Shown here: positions 41,911-52,325 of the stretch, in pieces
Layout of the letters: every line of letters starts with the position of its first letter
How positions within the stretch are numbered: the stretch's first letter is position 1
Source of the DNA: Phycisphaerales bacterium
GTDB lineage: Bacteria > Planctomycetota > Phycisphaerae > Phycisphaerales > UBA1924
DNA length: 64,000 bases
Direction of reading: 5' to 3'
Assembly (NCBI GenBank): GCA_020849105.1
Contig: JADLGW010000051.1
Coordinates: 33,490 to 97,489 of the forward strand
Position numbers and translations under genes: made by a program
The notes under the pieces: generated by a model
Told to the model about the DNA's origin: nothing
The model's database searches: none
What the model saw: only the letters and a program-made list of their open reading frames with translations

Positions 41911-42390
41911 ATGAGGACCAAGGGCGCTCCGGCGGGGCTGGAGGCGCGGCGGCTGCGGGCGGCGGAGCTGCTGAGCCAGGGCAAGGGCACGAGTGCGGTC
42001 GCGCGGCTGGTGGGCGTCACCCCGTCGTGCGTGAGCAAGTGGAAGAAGGCCCTGCTGAGGCGGGGGCCGGAGGGGCTCAGGGCCAGACCCCACCCGGGAC
42101 GCAAGCCCCGGCTCAACGCAGTGCAGAAGCGGCGACTGGAGGCGCTGCTCAAGAAGGGCGCCGTGGCCGCGGGGTACGACAGCGAACTGTGGACCTGCCG
42201 GCGTGTCCGCGACCTGATCGGCAAGACCCAGGGCGTGTGGTACGACTTCAACCACGTCGGACGCATCCTGCACGCGCTGGGCTTCAGCGTGCAGAAGCCC
42301 GAGGCCCGGGCCAGGGAGCGTGACGATCGGGCGATTGCACGCTGGCGGAAGAAGGATTGGCCGCGCATCAAAAAAACGCGCGGCGGCTGA
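41911..42390 (+). CDS. IS630 transposase, first frame (DNA-binding part)
   Basis: 159 residues. Helix-turn-helix segments: ARRLRAAELLSQGKGTSAVARLVGVTPSCVSKWKKAL, followed by GPEGLRARPHPGRKPRL and a winged-helix-like region. It ends in IKKTRGG shortly after an A7 run at 42370-42376, where a shift of -1 would join it to the DDE frame. Confidence 0.85.
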   Translation: MRTKGAPAGLEARRLRAAELLSQGKGTSAVARLVGVTPSCVSKWKKALLRRGPEGLRARPHPGRKPRLNAVQKRRLEALLKKGAVAAGYDSELWTCRRVRDLIGKTQGVWYDFNHVGRILHALGFSVQKPEARARERDDRAIARWRKKDWPRIKKTRGG

Positions 42391-42965
42391 ACGCGGCCGT
42401 AGTGTTCTACGACGAATCCGGCTTCATGCTGCGGCCTTTGGTGCGTCAGACCTGGGCCCCGCGGGGCGTTACCCCCATCGTCCGCTGCTGGGACCGGCGC
42501 GACCGGCTCAGCGTGATCGGCGGGATCATCGTGCCGGCGTCGGCCCTGCCTACCCGCGCCCACGCCGCGCGGCGTCACCAACTCGAAGCGGTCTTCCGCA
42601 TCCACCCAAGGAACATCAGGACACCCGAGGCCACGGAGTTCCTGCGTGCCTTGGACCGGCATGTGAACGGAGCGTTGATCGTCGTGCAAGACAAGCTCAA
42701 CGTGCATAAGGCCGCCGTCCGGCGCTGGCTGGCCGGTCGGCCGCCCGACGCTCCCCGCGTGATGGTCGAGTGGCTCCCGTCGTACGCCCCGGAACTCAAC
42801 CCCGCCGAGCAACTGTGGAACCACGGCAAGCGTGTCGACCTGGCCAACCTCGCCCCGACCGACCGCGAGGATCTTCGCGGCCACGTCCGCCGCTCGCTCA
42901 TCCGCCAGCGGTGCTCCCCCAACCTGCTCGCGTCCGCCTTCGATCGCGCGGGGCTCCATCTGTGA
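42357..42965 (+). CDS. IS630 transposase, second frame (DDE catalytic part)
   Basis: 202 residues. DDE-type features: VVFYDESGFMLRP (first Asp), LIVVQDKLNVHKA (second Asp) and LPSYAPELNPAEQLWN (final Glu). It overlaps the first frame and is offset by -1 relative to it, so full transposase probably needs frameshifting at the A7 run. Confidence 0.88.
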   Translation: MAAHQKNARRLNAAVVFYDESGFMLRPLVRQTWAPRGVTPIVRCWDRRDRLSVIGGIIVPASALPTRAHAARRHQLEAVFRIHPRNIRTPEATEFLRALDRHVNGALIVVQDKLNVHKAAVRRWLAGRPPDAPRVMVEWLPSYAPELNPAEQLWNHGKRVDLANLAPTDREDLRGHVRRSLIRQRCSPNLLASAFDRAGLHL

Positions 42966-43029
42966 CCGTTCACGTCAATATCAGCGCAGATGTCAGTAGC
43001 AACGGCTGGTGTCGCTGTCAATATCCTGC

Positions 43030-43068
43030 TCCAAAAACAACAACGCCCGCCTCTTGCGAGACGGGCGT
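43030..43068 (-). terminator. Intrinsic terminator downstream of 16S rRNA
   Basis: On the minus strand ACGCCCGTCTC-GCAA-GAGGCGGGCGT forms an 11-base-pair stem with one mismatch, followed by TGTTGTTTTTGG. It lies about 275 bases after the 16S 3' end and suggests that the 16S transcript stops without a 23S gene. Confidence 0.75.
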
Positions 43069-43129
43069 CGCGTAATGCGAACAGCGGGAATCCGTTGACC
43101 TCGCGTTGCCGCGGGGCTGGCCGACGTGA

Positions 43130-43206
43130 CCCGTCGCTTGCGCTCGGGTGTGTACCCTCGCTTGCGCTTCGGGCTCGTAGAAACCCGTCGCTTGCGCTCG
43201 GGGCTC
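43130..43206. repeat. Three tandem CGCTTGCGCTCGGG-type units
   Basis: CCCGTCGCTTGCGCTCGGG, CCCTCGCTTGCGCTTCGGG and again CCCGTCGCTTGCGCTCGGG within 77 bases. The same family occurs in frame in the glmU-like gene and in aroDE, linking this flank of the 16S gene to the left-hand genome. Confidence 0.7.
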
Positions 43207-43260
43207 TGTGTCGGACGAGAGTGCGCTGACGGTCCGGCGGGAGATCTCTCTCCTGGAGGA

Positions 43261-43311
43261 CACCGCTCTGGAGAGCGGTGCCACCCAGCGACACTTCTCT
43301 GGAGAGAAGTG
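43261..43311. repeat. Pair of 20-bp hairpins next to the 16S 3' end
   Basis: CACCGCTCTGGAGAGCGGTG and CACTTCTCTGGAGAGAAGTG each form a 9-base-pair stem around GG and are joined by CCACCCAGCGA. They end about 30 bases from the 16S 3' end. Confidence 0.75.
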
Positions 43312-43335
43312 CCACCTTTCCGGTCCAAGGAAATC

Positions 43336-44841
<1,506 letters not shown>

Positions 44842-45183
44842 GAACGATCCCCGTCCGCTGTGCGGACGGCTCCCACTGCTTGCGCAGTGGCGGTCGGCAT
44901 CTCTGCCGATCAAAGGATTCCACTTGGCCCACATGACTATGCATGTGTAAAGGACACTATTCAGTTCTCAAGGTACCTACCGGCTTAACCGGAAAGTCAT
45001 CGTACCACCGACGACTTGAGGCGTCAACCCCGGCTTCGGCTGCGTTTGGCGGCTCGTTCGAAAGCGTGGCGGTGGCGTCGGAGACGTCTTCGCCGGCTCT
45101 CGCCGGAGCGGCCTGGGCGGCCATGGCTGCCAAGTTGCTGCCCGCTTTCGTTCAAGGTTCCAGCGGCTTTCCAGCCGCCGACA
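44842..45183 (-). other. 16S rRNA leader
   Basis: About 340 bases of transcribed leader. It contains CTTGAGAACTGAATAGTGTCC, similar to leader boxes upstream of rRNA genes in many Gram-positive-type phyla, and two hairpins close to the gene: GCCACTGC-GCAA-GCAGTGG and CCGTCCGC-ACAG-CGGACGG. No coding gene is supported here. Confidence 0.6.
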
Positions 45184-45190
45184 AGGGGAG

Positions 45191-45219
45191 ACTGTAGCAC
45201 TCCGCCCGAGGAGTGTCAA
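45191..45219 (-). promoter_or_regulatory. Strong sigma-70 promoter for 16S rRNA
   Basis: On the minus strand TTGACA, 17 bases, TACAGT. Consensus -35 and near-consensus -10 at ideal spacing, directed into the 16S leader. Confidence 0.85.
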
Positions 45220-45341
45220 GAGCGCCGCGCAAGTTTTTTCAGAGCGGTCACTCCTGCCGCGGCGAGCCCGCGGGTGGCGGGACCATCGCCCGCGATCCGC
45301 GGACGGGCGGGACGTCCTGGCGGCGCGGTCGCGAGGCGGCC

Positions 45342-45370
45342 TTGGTCGCGCCCTCGGCTCGCTGTTATGG
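45342..45370 (+). promoter_or_regulatory. Possible promoter for the DUF951 gene
   Basis: TTGGTC, 17 bases, TTATGG, about 20 bases before the DUF951 ATG. The -10 match is weak. Confidence 0.35.
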
Positions 45371-45389
45371 TTGGCGGTGGAGCACGGCG

Positions 45390-45626
45390 ATGGCGGTGGT
45401 GCCCTTCTACGTCGGCGATGAGCTGGAGTTGCGGAAGCCACACGCGTGTGGGGCGAACCACTGGCTGGTGCACCGGGTCGGGGCCGACCTGCGGTTGGAG
45501 TGCGCCCGGTGTGGGCGGCGGCTGCTGCTGCCGCGGAGTCAGGTGGAGCAGCAGGTGCGGAGGTTTCTGGCGCGGGGGCCGGCGGCGAGCAAGTCGCCTC
45601 GGGAGGGTGGGAAGGAGCGGGGTTGA
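45390..45626 (+). CDS. DUF951 family protein
   Basis: 78 residues from the ATG at 45390, with GGAG about 7-9 bases upstream. The family pattern is clear: YVGDELELRKPHACG, WLVHRVGADLRLECARCGRRLLLPRS, including the CxxC pair. Members are small, possibly nucleic-acid-binding proteins of Firmicutes, Chloroflexota and allied phyla. Function unknown. Its presence supports a Terrabacteria-type source for the right part. Confidence 0.85.
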   Translation: MAVVPFYVGDELELRKPHACGANHWLVHRVGADLRLECARCGRRLLLPRSQVEQQVRRFLARGPAASKSPREGGKERG

Positions 45627-45667
45627 GGGGGCGGGCCGCCGTACGGCACGACGGCCCGCCAGGTGGA

Positions 45668-46306
45668 TCAGTCTTCCGCGACGGTGCACAGGCGCTCCTT
45701 GCCGGTCAGCTCCCCGCGCGCGTGCCGCTTGACGTGGCCGTCGCAGTAGCTGTAGTGGCCGCCTTCGTTGTGCCGCCCGGCGAGGTTGCCGATGCCGTCG
45801 GTGGGTGGAGTCGACGCGGCCGGCCCGTAGATGAGCCAGTTCCCGGCGCCCCACCTCCCGGTGTCAGGGTTGTCGCCGATCAGGATGGTCTCAGCCGGTT
45901 GCACGACCACCGCCAGCGAGCGACCGGGGTTGCTGGGATCGGCGCCGGCCGCCGAGCGGTAGCCGCAGTCCTGGTAGTTCCAGCCGTAGCCCCGGACCAC
46001 GTTGGAGTTGGAGGGGCAGGTCTTGATCTGCTGGTTCTTGAGGTACGGGTCCAGGTAGTCGGTCCACAGCAACGGCGTCGGCTCGCCCCAGGACGAGGCG
46101 TAGGGGTAGGTTTCGTCGTCGTCCTGGGCGTACTGCAGGATCCCGAGCATGAGCTGCTTGGCGTTGCTCGAGCAGCTCGACTGGCGGGCCTTCTCACGGG
46201 CCTTGGCGAACACCGGGAACAAGATGGCCGCCAGGATGGCGATGCTGGCGATGACCACCAACAACTCGATCAGGGTAAAGGCGCGACGTCGCAGGGGTAT
46301 CTGCAA
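45668..46306 (-). CDS. Type II pseudopilin-like protein with H-x9-DG motif
   Basis: 212 residues from a TTG start. The prepilin leader and helix [20 protein letters not shown] mark cleavage before Phe by prepilin peptidase, followed by [23 protein letters not shown] and, near the C-terminus, [13 protein letters not shown], the H-x9-DG motif. This architecture is very common in Armatimonadota and Planctomycetota-like genomes; the [13 protein letters not shown] block is typical of the former. Probably a surface or secretion pseudopilin. Confidence 0.88.
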   Translation of the reverse strand: MQIPLRRRAFTLIELLVVIASIAILAAILFPVFAKAREKARQSSCSSNAKQLMLGILQYAQDDDETYPYASSWGEPTPLLWTDYLDPYLKNQQIKTCPSNSNVVRGYGWNYQDCGYRSAAGADPSNPGRSLAVVVQPAETILIGDNPDTGRWGAGNWLIYGPAASTPPTDGIGNLAGRHNEGGHYSYCDGHVKRHARGELTGKERLCTVAED

Positions 46307-46390
46307 CAGTCAGGATGACCGCTGATCCCACGCTGCCCAGGGCCCGCTACCAACAGGATACCGGCCTGCAAAAGCGCGCGGCGCGCCGGT

Positions 46391-47236
<846 letters not shown>

Positions 47237-47237
47237 G

Positions 47238-47510
47238 TCAGTCCTCGGCGGGTGCGGCCGGCGGCGCCTCGGGGGCCTCGGCCGGGGCCAGCAGGTCGGG
47301 CAGCCGCCGGAGCGGTTGGACGGTGGTGACGGCGTGCTTGTAGACCATCTGCTGCTTGCCTTCGTCCTCGAGCAGGATGGTGAAGTTGTCGAAGGCGGTG
47401 ACCACGCCGCGGAGCTGCACGCCGTTGACCAGGTAGACGATGCAGCGGGCCTGCTCGCGACGGCACCAGTTGAGGAGGGTCTCCTGGACGTTGGTGGGTT
47501 TGGCGCTCAT
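47238..47510 (-). CDS. hfq: RNA chaperone Hfq
   Basis: 90 residues from the ATG at 47510 with GGAGAG 3-8 bases upstream. Sm1 and Sm2 motifs are visible: [25 protein letters not shown] and [13 protein letters not shown], the YKHA being diagnostic. The C-terminal tail is Pro/Ala/Glu-rich. Hfq forms a hexamer that binds small RNAs and mRNAs. It has its own promoter and a leader hairpin. Confidence 0.9.
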   Translation of the reverse strand: MSAKPTNVQETLLNWCRREQARCIVYLVNGVQLRGVVTAFDNFTILLEDEGKQQMVYKHAVTTVQPLRRLPDLLAPAEAPEAPPAAPAED

Positions 47511-47519
47511 AGCTCTCCT

Positions 47520-47539
47520 CCGCGGCCAACTGGCCGCGG
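47520..47539 (-). promoter_or_regulatory. Leader hairpin abutting the hfq ribosome site
   Basis: CCGCGGCCA and TGGCCGCGG form a 9-base-pair stem with a 2-base gap, so a shorter stem with a larger loop would form in RNA. It lies between the hfq promoter and start and directly borders the GGAGGAG ribosome-binding site, so it could modulate translation. Confidence 0.6.
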
Positions 47540-47540
47540 G

Positions 47541-47569
47541 ATTGTAGCCGATCAGCGCCCACGATGCAA
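47541..47569 (-). promoter_or_regulatory. Sigma-70 promoter of hfq-dapF
   Basis: On the minus strand TTGCAT, 17 bases, TACAAT. It is oriented toward hfq, with a leader of about 25 bases. Confidence 0.8.
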
Positions 47570-47575
47570 CGTCCG

Positions 47576-47605
47576 TTGCCGCTTCGGGGGGCCCTGTGGT
47601 AGACT
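47576..47605 (+). promoter_or_regulatory. Sigma-70 promoter of rpmE
   Basis: TTGCCG, 18 bases, TAGACT, oriented toward rpmE and about 30 bases before its start. It lies back to back with the hfq promoter. Confidence 0.65.
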
Positions 47606-47636
47606 GCTGGCTTGCGACTCTGGTGGGAGATGCACC

Positions 47637-47864
47637 ATGAAGGCGGGTATCCACCCGAAGTACGTCGAATGCACGGTGACCTGCGCGTGCGGTAGTTCGT
47701 TCCAGACGCGCAGCAGCCTGCCGACGATTCACGTCGACATTTGCAGCGCTTGTCACCCCTTCTATACGGGCCGGCAGAACATCGTCGACACCGAGGGGCG
47801 CGTCGAGCGGTTCCGCAGCAAGTACGCCAAGGTGGCCCAGCCGGCGAAGGACAAGCGCCGCTAG
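47637..47864 (+). CDS. rpmE: Ribosomal protein L31
   Basis: 75 residues, [22 protein letters not shown] and [13 protein letters not shown], with four Cys that fit the zinc-binding (C+) form. A GGGAG site precedes the ATG. It begins the rpmE-DUF1385-prfA operon, an order seen in several Gram-positive-type phyla. Confidence 0.96.
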   Translation: MKAGIHPKYVECTVTCACGSSFQTRSSLPTIHVDICSACHPFYTGRQNIVDTEGRVERFRSKYAKVAQPAKDKRR

Positions 47865-47878
47865 GCCGGAGGTCGGCG

Positions 47879-48913
47879 GTGGCTGCGCAAGCTCCCAGCG
47901 AGCCGGTCGCTTACGGCGGCCAGGCGGTGGTCGAAGGGGTGATGATCCGCAGCCCGCGGTTCATCGCAGTGGCTTGCCGGCTGCCCCAGAGCGACGGCAG
48001 CCATGGGACGCAGACGCCGGTCGATGTCCACACCGAGCCAGTGCGCTCGCTCTTCCAGCGGCTGCCCTGGCTCCGCCGGATTCCCCTGCTGCGCGGGTTC
48101 TGCGCGCTCTTCGAGATGCTCAGCCTGGGCCTCCGGGCGCTGGAGCGGGCCGCCAACCTGCAGACCGTGGCGTTGGCGGTGCTGGCGCCTGGCTTGAGCA
48201 CGGGTGACGCCGCGGAGTCCCCGCGGCGGGAGCAGGCCGGGGCGCTCAACGGCCCGATCTTGTGGGCCACGATCGGCACCGCGTTCGCGCTGGGGCTGGG
48301 CCTCTTCGTGGTCCTGCCGAACTACCTCGCCGACCTCCTGGCGAACTGGCTGGGGCTCCCCCCGCACAGCATCGGTCGGAACCTGATTGAGGGCGGCATC
48401 GTGCTCACGATGTTCGTCGGGTACATCGGGCTAATCGGCCAGTGGAGCGAGATTCGGCGGGTCTTCCAGTACCACGGCGCGGAGCACAAGGTGGTCAACG
48501 CGCACGAGGCGGGGATCGAGCCGACGGTCGCGGCGGTGGCCACGCAGAGCTGCATCCACCCGCGCTGTGGCACCAACTTCGGGTTCCTGGTGATCGTCGT
48601 CAGCATCGTGGTCTACAGCTTCCTGCCCTGGACCCCGGCGCTCTTGGCGCGGCTGGGCATGCGGCTGTGCTGCCTGCCGTTGGTGGCCGGGCTGGGGTTC
48701 GAGCTGATCCGCGTGATTGGCCGCTACCGGGGCTGCCGGCCGCTGCAACTGCTGATCCTGCCGGGGCTCTGGCTACAGCGTCTGAGCACGCGCGAGCCGA
48801 GTCGTGACATGATCGAGGTGGCGCTGGCGAGCTTCCAGGCGGTGCGCCTGGCTGAGGAGACCGACACCCTGACGAGCCGGGTGCTGGCCCCCGGGGAGAC
48901 GGTCCTTGCTTGA
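47879..48913 (+). CDS. DUF1385 membrane protein
   Basis: 344 residues from a GTG at 47879 with GGAGG 6 bases upstream. Family hallmarks: YGGQAVVEGVMIRSP, FQYHGAEHKVVNAHE and CIHPRCGTNFGFLVIVVSIVVYSF. Two or three membrane segments are visible. Function unknown; its conserved place between rpmE and prfA suggests a link to translation or metal metabolism. The end overlaps the prfA start by 8 bases. Confidence 0.9.
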   Translation: MAAQAPSEPVAYGGQAVVEGVMIRSPRFIAVACRLPQSDGSHGTQTPVDVHTEPVRSLFQRLPWLRRIPLLRGFCALFEMLSLGLRALERAANLQTVALAVLAPGLSTGDAAESPRREQAGALNGPILWATIGTAFALGLGLFVVLPNYLADLLANWLGLPPHSIGRNLIEGGIVLTMFVGYIGLIGQWSEIRRVFQYHGAEHKVVNAHEAGIEPTVAAVATQSCIHPRCGTNFGFLVIVVSIVVYSFLPWTPALLARLGMRLCCLPLVAGLGFELIRVIGRYRGCRPLQLLILPGLWLQRLSTREPSRDMIEVALASFQAVRLAEETDTLTSRVLAPGETVLA

Positions 48914-49982
48914 GATTCGCGACCGCTTGGAGGAGCTGCGGCAGAAGCATGCGCAGCTCAGCGAGCAGCTCAACGACCCGGCGGTCTACGGCGATCCGCA
49001 GCGCTTGCGGGTGGTGGCGCGCGAGCGCGCCGCGCTGGACGAGCTGGTGGTGACCTACCAGCGCTGGCAGGACCAGGAGTCTCGCCTGGAGCAGGCGCGC
49101 GAGCTGGCCGAAGACCCCGACATGCGCGAGCTGGCGGACGAAGAGCTGGCCGAGCTGGAGCCCTTGCAGGTGGCGACGCTGGAGCGGCTGCATGTCTTGC
49201 TGCTGCCACGCGACCCGGCCGACGACAAGTCGGTGATCATCGAGGTCCGGGCCGGCACCGGCGGCGACGAGGCGGCACTGTTCGCGGCCGAGCTGCTGCG
49301 GATGTACTGCCGCTTTGCCGACCGGCAGGGCTGGAAGTACGAGACGATGTCCAGCGAAGACACCGGGATCGGCGGCCTGAAGCGGGTGGTCTTCGCGATC
49401 AACGCCAATGGGGCCTACAGCCAGTTGAAGTACGAAGCTGGGACGCACCGCGTGCAGCGGGTGCCGGCAACGGAGTCGGCCGGGCGGATCCACACCAGCA
49501 CGGCGACGGTGGCGGTGCTCCCGGAGGCCGAAGAGGTCGAGGTGGCGGTGAACGAAGGCGACCTCCGCTGGGAGACCTTCCTGAGCCAGGGCGCCGGCGG
49601 GCAGAACGTCCAGAAGAACGAGACTGCGGTCCGGCTCTACCACCTCCCTTCGGGCATGGTGATCGAGTGCCAGGACGAGCGCAGCCAGCGCCAGAATCGC
49701 GAGAAGGCGCTGCGGGTGTTGCGGGCGCGGCTCTACGAGTTGGAGCGCCAGCGCCTGGACGCCGAACAGAACGCCCGCCGCTCGTCGCAGGTCGGCTCTG
49801 GCGAACGCAGCGAGAAGATTCGGACCTACAACTTCCCACAGGGCCGAGTCACCGACCACCGCATCGGGTTGACCGTCTACCAGCTCGGCGAAGTGCTCGA
49901 CGGCGACCTGGCCGAGTTCATCACCGGGCTGACCCGCGCCGAACAGGCCGAACGGCTGCGCGAGCTGGCTGGCGGAAGCTAG
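48906..49982 (+). CDS. prfA: Peptide chain release factor 1
   Basis: 358 residues from a TTG at 48906 with GGGGAG 7 bases upstream; it overlaps DUF1385. The GGQ motif (SQGAGGQNVQKNETAVRL) hydrolyses peptidyl-tRNA; PAT in RVPATESAGRIHTS is the RF1 stop-codon tripeptide for UAA/UAG. The N-terminal coiled region and DERSQRQNREKAL are typical. The usual prmC methylase gene does not follow. Confidence 0.96.
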   Translation: MLEIRDRLEELRQKHAQLSEQLNDPAVYGDPQRLRVVARERAALDELVVTYQRWQDQESRLEQARELAEDPDMRELADEELAELEPLQVATLERLHVLLLPRDPADDKSVIIEVRAGTGGDEAALFAAELLRMYCRFADRQGWKYETMSSEDTGIGGLKRVVFAINANGAYSQLKYEAGTHRVQRVPATESAGRIHTSTATVAVLPEAEEVEVAVNEGDLRWETFLSQGAGGQNVQKNETAVRLYHLPSGMVIECQDERSQRQNREKALRVLRARLYELERQRLDAEQNARRSSQVGSGERSEKIRTYNFPQGRVTDHRIGLTVYQLGEVLDGDLAEFITGLTRAEQAERLRELAGGS

Positions 49983-49998
49983 GCGGCGGTCGTCCACG

Positions 49999-50200
49999 CT
50001 GTCCACAAGCTATCCACAACGAGTCCGTCACAGGCTTGCCGATCCGGCGACCAGACCGCTCGCACCGCCCGCCGGCTCGCCAACCCCTAACAGACGAATC
50101 GGCCTGCAGAGCCAGGTTGCCGCAGTCCTCCCAGCCGTAGCATGGACTCTTCGGTGCTGGCTGGACTCGCCTCACGGCCGGTGGACAACTCTGTGGATAA
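49999..50200. other. Cluster of DnaA-box-like sequences in a 312-base spacer
   Basis: CTGTCCACA (49999-50007), CTATCCACA (50010-50018) on the plus strand; TTATCCACA, the perfect consensus box, at 50192-50200 on the minus strand; and GTTGTCCAC at 50181-50189. The spacer between prfA and the response regulator holds no gene. Confidence 0.5.
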
Positions 50201-50294
50201 CCACAGCGTGCGCCCCGCGCGGCCTGCCGAACGGCTCCCGGAGCGGCTCGCCGAGGGCTGGCAGGATGTCAAGAGCGGATGAGGACGGCGTGCG

Positions 50295-51011
50295 CTAGGA
50301 GGCCTCGACCTGGCGCAGTTCGGGGCTCAGCAGGTAGCCGCGGTCGCGTTTGGTGAGCAGGAAGCGGCCGAAGTCGCCGAGGCTGTCGAGCTTCTTGCGG
50401 AGCCGGTAGACGTGGACCCGCAGGGTCTTCGATTCGGGGTCGAGTTCTTCACCCCAGACCTCATTGGCAATCTCGTCGTGCGGCACGACCTGGCCGCAAC
50501 GCTCGGCGAGCATCCGCAGCAGCTCGAACTCCTTGGTGGTGAGTCCGGCGGCGCGGCCGAAGAGGTAGGCCTCCTGGGCGGCGATATCGAGCTGCAGCGG
50601 GCCGACCCGGACGGCATTGCCGACGGCGTCGACGCTGCCGCGGTCTTCGGCGCGGCGCAGCACGGCCTGCACGCGGGAGACCACGGCGGCGATGTGGTAG
50701 GGCTTGCGGATGTAGTCGTCGCCGCCGGCCTGGAAGCCCTCGACCTCGTTGTGCGGGTCGCTGCGCGCGGTCACGAAGACCACTGGCACCTTCGAAAACT
50801 GGCGGATCCGGCGGCAGCACTCGAGGCCGTCGACGAACGGCATCATCACGTCGAGGGTGACCAGATCGAAGCTCTCGCGGTGGAGCAGCGCCAGGGCTTC
50901 TTCGGCGCTGAAGGTGTCGACGACGTCGTAGCCGGCATCGCTGAGGATCCGCGTCAGCAGATCGCGGCTGGTGGCCTCGTCATCCACAACCAAGACGCGC
51001 GGGCGAGCCAT
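50295..51011 (-). CDS. OmpR/PhoB-family response regulator
   Basis: 238 residues from the ATG at 51011 with AAGGAG 9 bases upstream. Receiver domain: VDDE (Asp10, Asp11), phosphoacceptor Asp54 in LVTLDVMMP, and Lys in YIRKPY. A winged-helix DNA-binding domain follows (LTTKEFELLRMLAERCGQVV, LRVHVYRLRKKLD, RDRGYLL). It is the last gene of a minus-strand operon starting with DUF2203. No histidine kinase is in the window. Confidence 0.95.
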   Translation of the reverse strand: MARPRVLVVDDEATSRDLLTRILSDAGYDVVDTFSAEEALALLHRESFDLVTLDVMMPFVDGLECCRRIRQFSKVPVVFVTARSDPHNEVEGFQAGGDDYIRKPYHIAAVVSRVQAVLRRAEDRGSVDAVGNAVRVGPLQLDIAAQEAYLFGRAAGLTTKEFELLRMLAERCGQVVPHDEIANEVWGEELDPESKTLRVHVYRLRKKLDSLGDFGRFLLTKRDRGYLLSPELRQVEAS

Positions 51012-51015
51012 CGGC

Positions 51016-52311
51016 TTACGCTCCTTCTGCCAACCCCCGGCAGGCGGCGACCAGCCGGTCTTCGGCGCTCGGGTCGAGCGGCGCCGGGAGCCCATGGTAC
51101 CAGAACCAGCGGTCGACCTCGTAGCCGGACTCGCCGAACTGGTCGCGCGCCGCGAGGTAGCCGGGCGCCAGATCGGTGTAGGCCGCCACGAAGAGCGGGC
51201 GGTCGGGCGTCTGCAGCTCGCGCCGGACTCTTAGCCCAATCGGGCTACACACCTCTCCCGACATCGCCAGCACGACGAGTTCGCGGCCGACGGCGAGGCG
51301 CTGCACGACCGCCGGAATCGCCGTGGCCAGCGTGCCGGCCGCCGCCTGCGCCAGGACCTGCTCGGCCCACCAGCGCCGCCAGGGGTCGGGGTCGGCCAGG
51401 AAGCCGCGGTACCAGGCCAGCTCGCGCGCCGGCTGCAGCGGCAGCGCCAGCTCGCGGCGGGCGACTCGCAGCGGCCCGCCGACGGGGCGCAACGGCCGGT
51501 GGAGCACCCCCACCACCGCCCGGCCGAGTTCGCGGCCGAGGCGTTGGACCTCGCTGAGCGGGCCGCCCGACCAGGTGCCGGCGGCATTCAGGCTGCGGGT
51601 CTTGAGATCGCCGCCGCAGCCGTTGACGAACAGCACGGGCAGCCCCTGGCAGGCCGCGGCGACCTCGTCGCGCAGGCCGCCGATGTAGTCGGGCCCGAGC
51701 AGTTGGCCGCCCATCGTGGTGGGGTGGCAGGCGTAGCCCACCACCGCGGCGACCGGTCGCGCGGACTCGTCGCGGACGAGCAGCACGTCGACCGTCGGGT
51801 CGTGGCGACCGAGCGGGTTGGGCAGCATCGCGGCGACGCCGTCGACCAGGCGGCGCCGCGAGATGGCGATGTCGCTGTGGCCCTGGCCGACGGCCAGGCT
51901 GCCCGGCCGCAGATCCGCGGCGGCGGCCGCCGCCGCGGCGACGAGGCGCTGGTAGACCCACTCGGCGGCGTACTCGATTCGCGCCTGGTCAGCCGGATCG
52001 GTGGTCCGCAGGCCGTCGACCTGGCGGATCGACGGCCCGCAGTGGGTGTGGCTGACGCTCAGCCAGACGGCCGCCGGACTCGTCGCACAGAGCGTCGCGA
52101 GGCGCGCGCGCAGGCGCTGGCTGAGGGCCGCGTCGAAGCCGATCAGGTCGGCGGTGACCCAGACGAAGCGCGTCGACTCATCAGCCAGCAGCAGCACGCG
52201 GCCGAGCAGCGGCGCGTAGCTGCCCTCGGACGGCGCGGTGCGGGCGGCGTAGCCGGCCAGCAGCACCGGCTGCGGCGGCGTCAGGTCGACCGTGGCGAGT
52301 CCGTAGTGCAT
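51016..52311 (-). CDS. Neutral ceramidase N-terminal-domain-like protein
   Basis: 431 residues from the ATG at 52311 (MHYGLATVDLTPPQPVLLAGYAAR). VSHTHCGPS and GYACHPTTMGG, NGCGGDLK carry the metal-binding His residues and Cys region of the ceramidase-type alkaline hydrolase family. No signal peptide is seen. Family members in environmental bacteria are numerous and mostly of unknown substrate, so a hydrolase acting on an amide or ester is the limit of the inference. It stops 4 bases before the response regulator starts. Confidence 0.75.
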   Translation of the reverse strand: MHYGLATVDLTPPQPVLLAGYAARTAPSEGSYAPLLGRVLLLADESTRFVWVTADLIGFDAALSQRLRARLATLCATSPAAVWLSVSHTHCGPSIRQVDGLRTTDPADQARIEYAAEWVYQRLVAAAAAAAADLRPGSLAVGQGHSDIAISRRRLVDGVAAMLPNPLGRHDPTVDVLLVRDESARPVAAVVGYACHPTTMGGQLLGPDYIGGLRDEVAAACQGLPVLFVNGCGGDLKTRSLNAAGTWSGGPLSEVQRLGRELGRAVVGVLHRPLRPVGGPLRVARRELALPLQPARELAWYRGFLADPDPWRRWWAEQVLAQAAAGTLATAIPAVVQRLAVGRELVVLAMSGEVCSPIGLRVRRELQTPDRPLFVAAYTDLAPGYLAARDQFGESGYEVDRWFWYHGLPAPLDPSAEDRLVAACRGLAEGA

Positions 52312-52325
52312 CGGGCGGCTCCGGG

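Larger units (their letters stand above)
41860..42996 (+). mobile_element. Complete IS630-family insertion sequence, 1137 bp
   Basis: Termini were found by aligning the ends: left TTGGTCTCTGCGCAATGAAA and on, right (inverted) CTGACATCTGCGCTGATATT and on. They agree at 14 of the first 24 positions, including a shared TCTGCGC block and a shared GACG. The element is bounded by TA at 41858-41859 and TA at 42997-42998, the target duplication expected for IS630. It contains two overlapping transposase frames. Confidence 0.88.
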
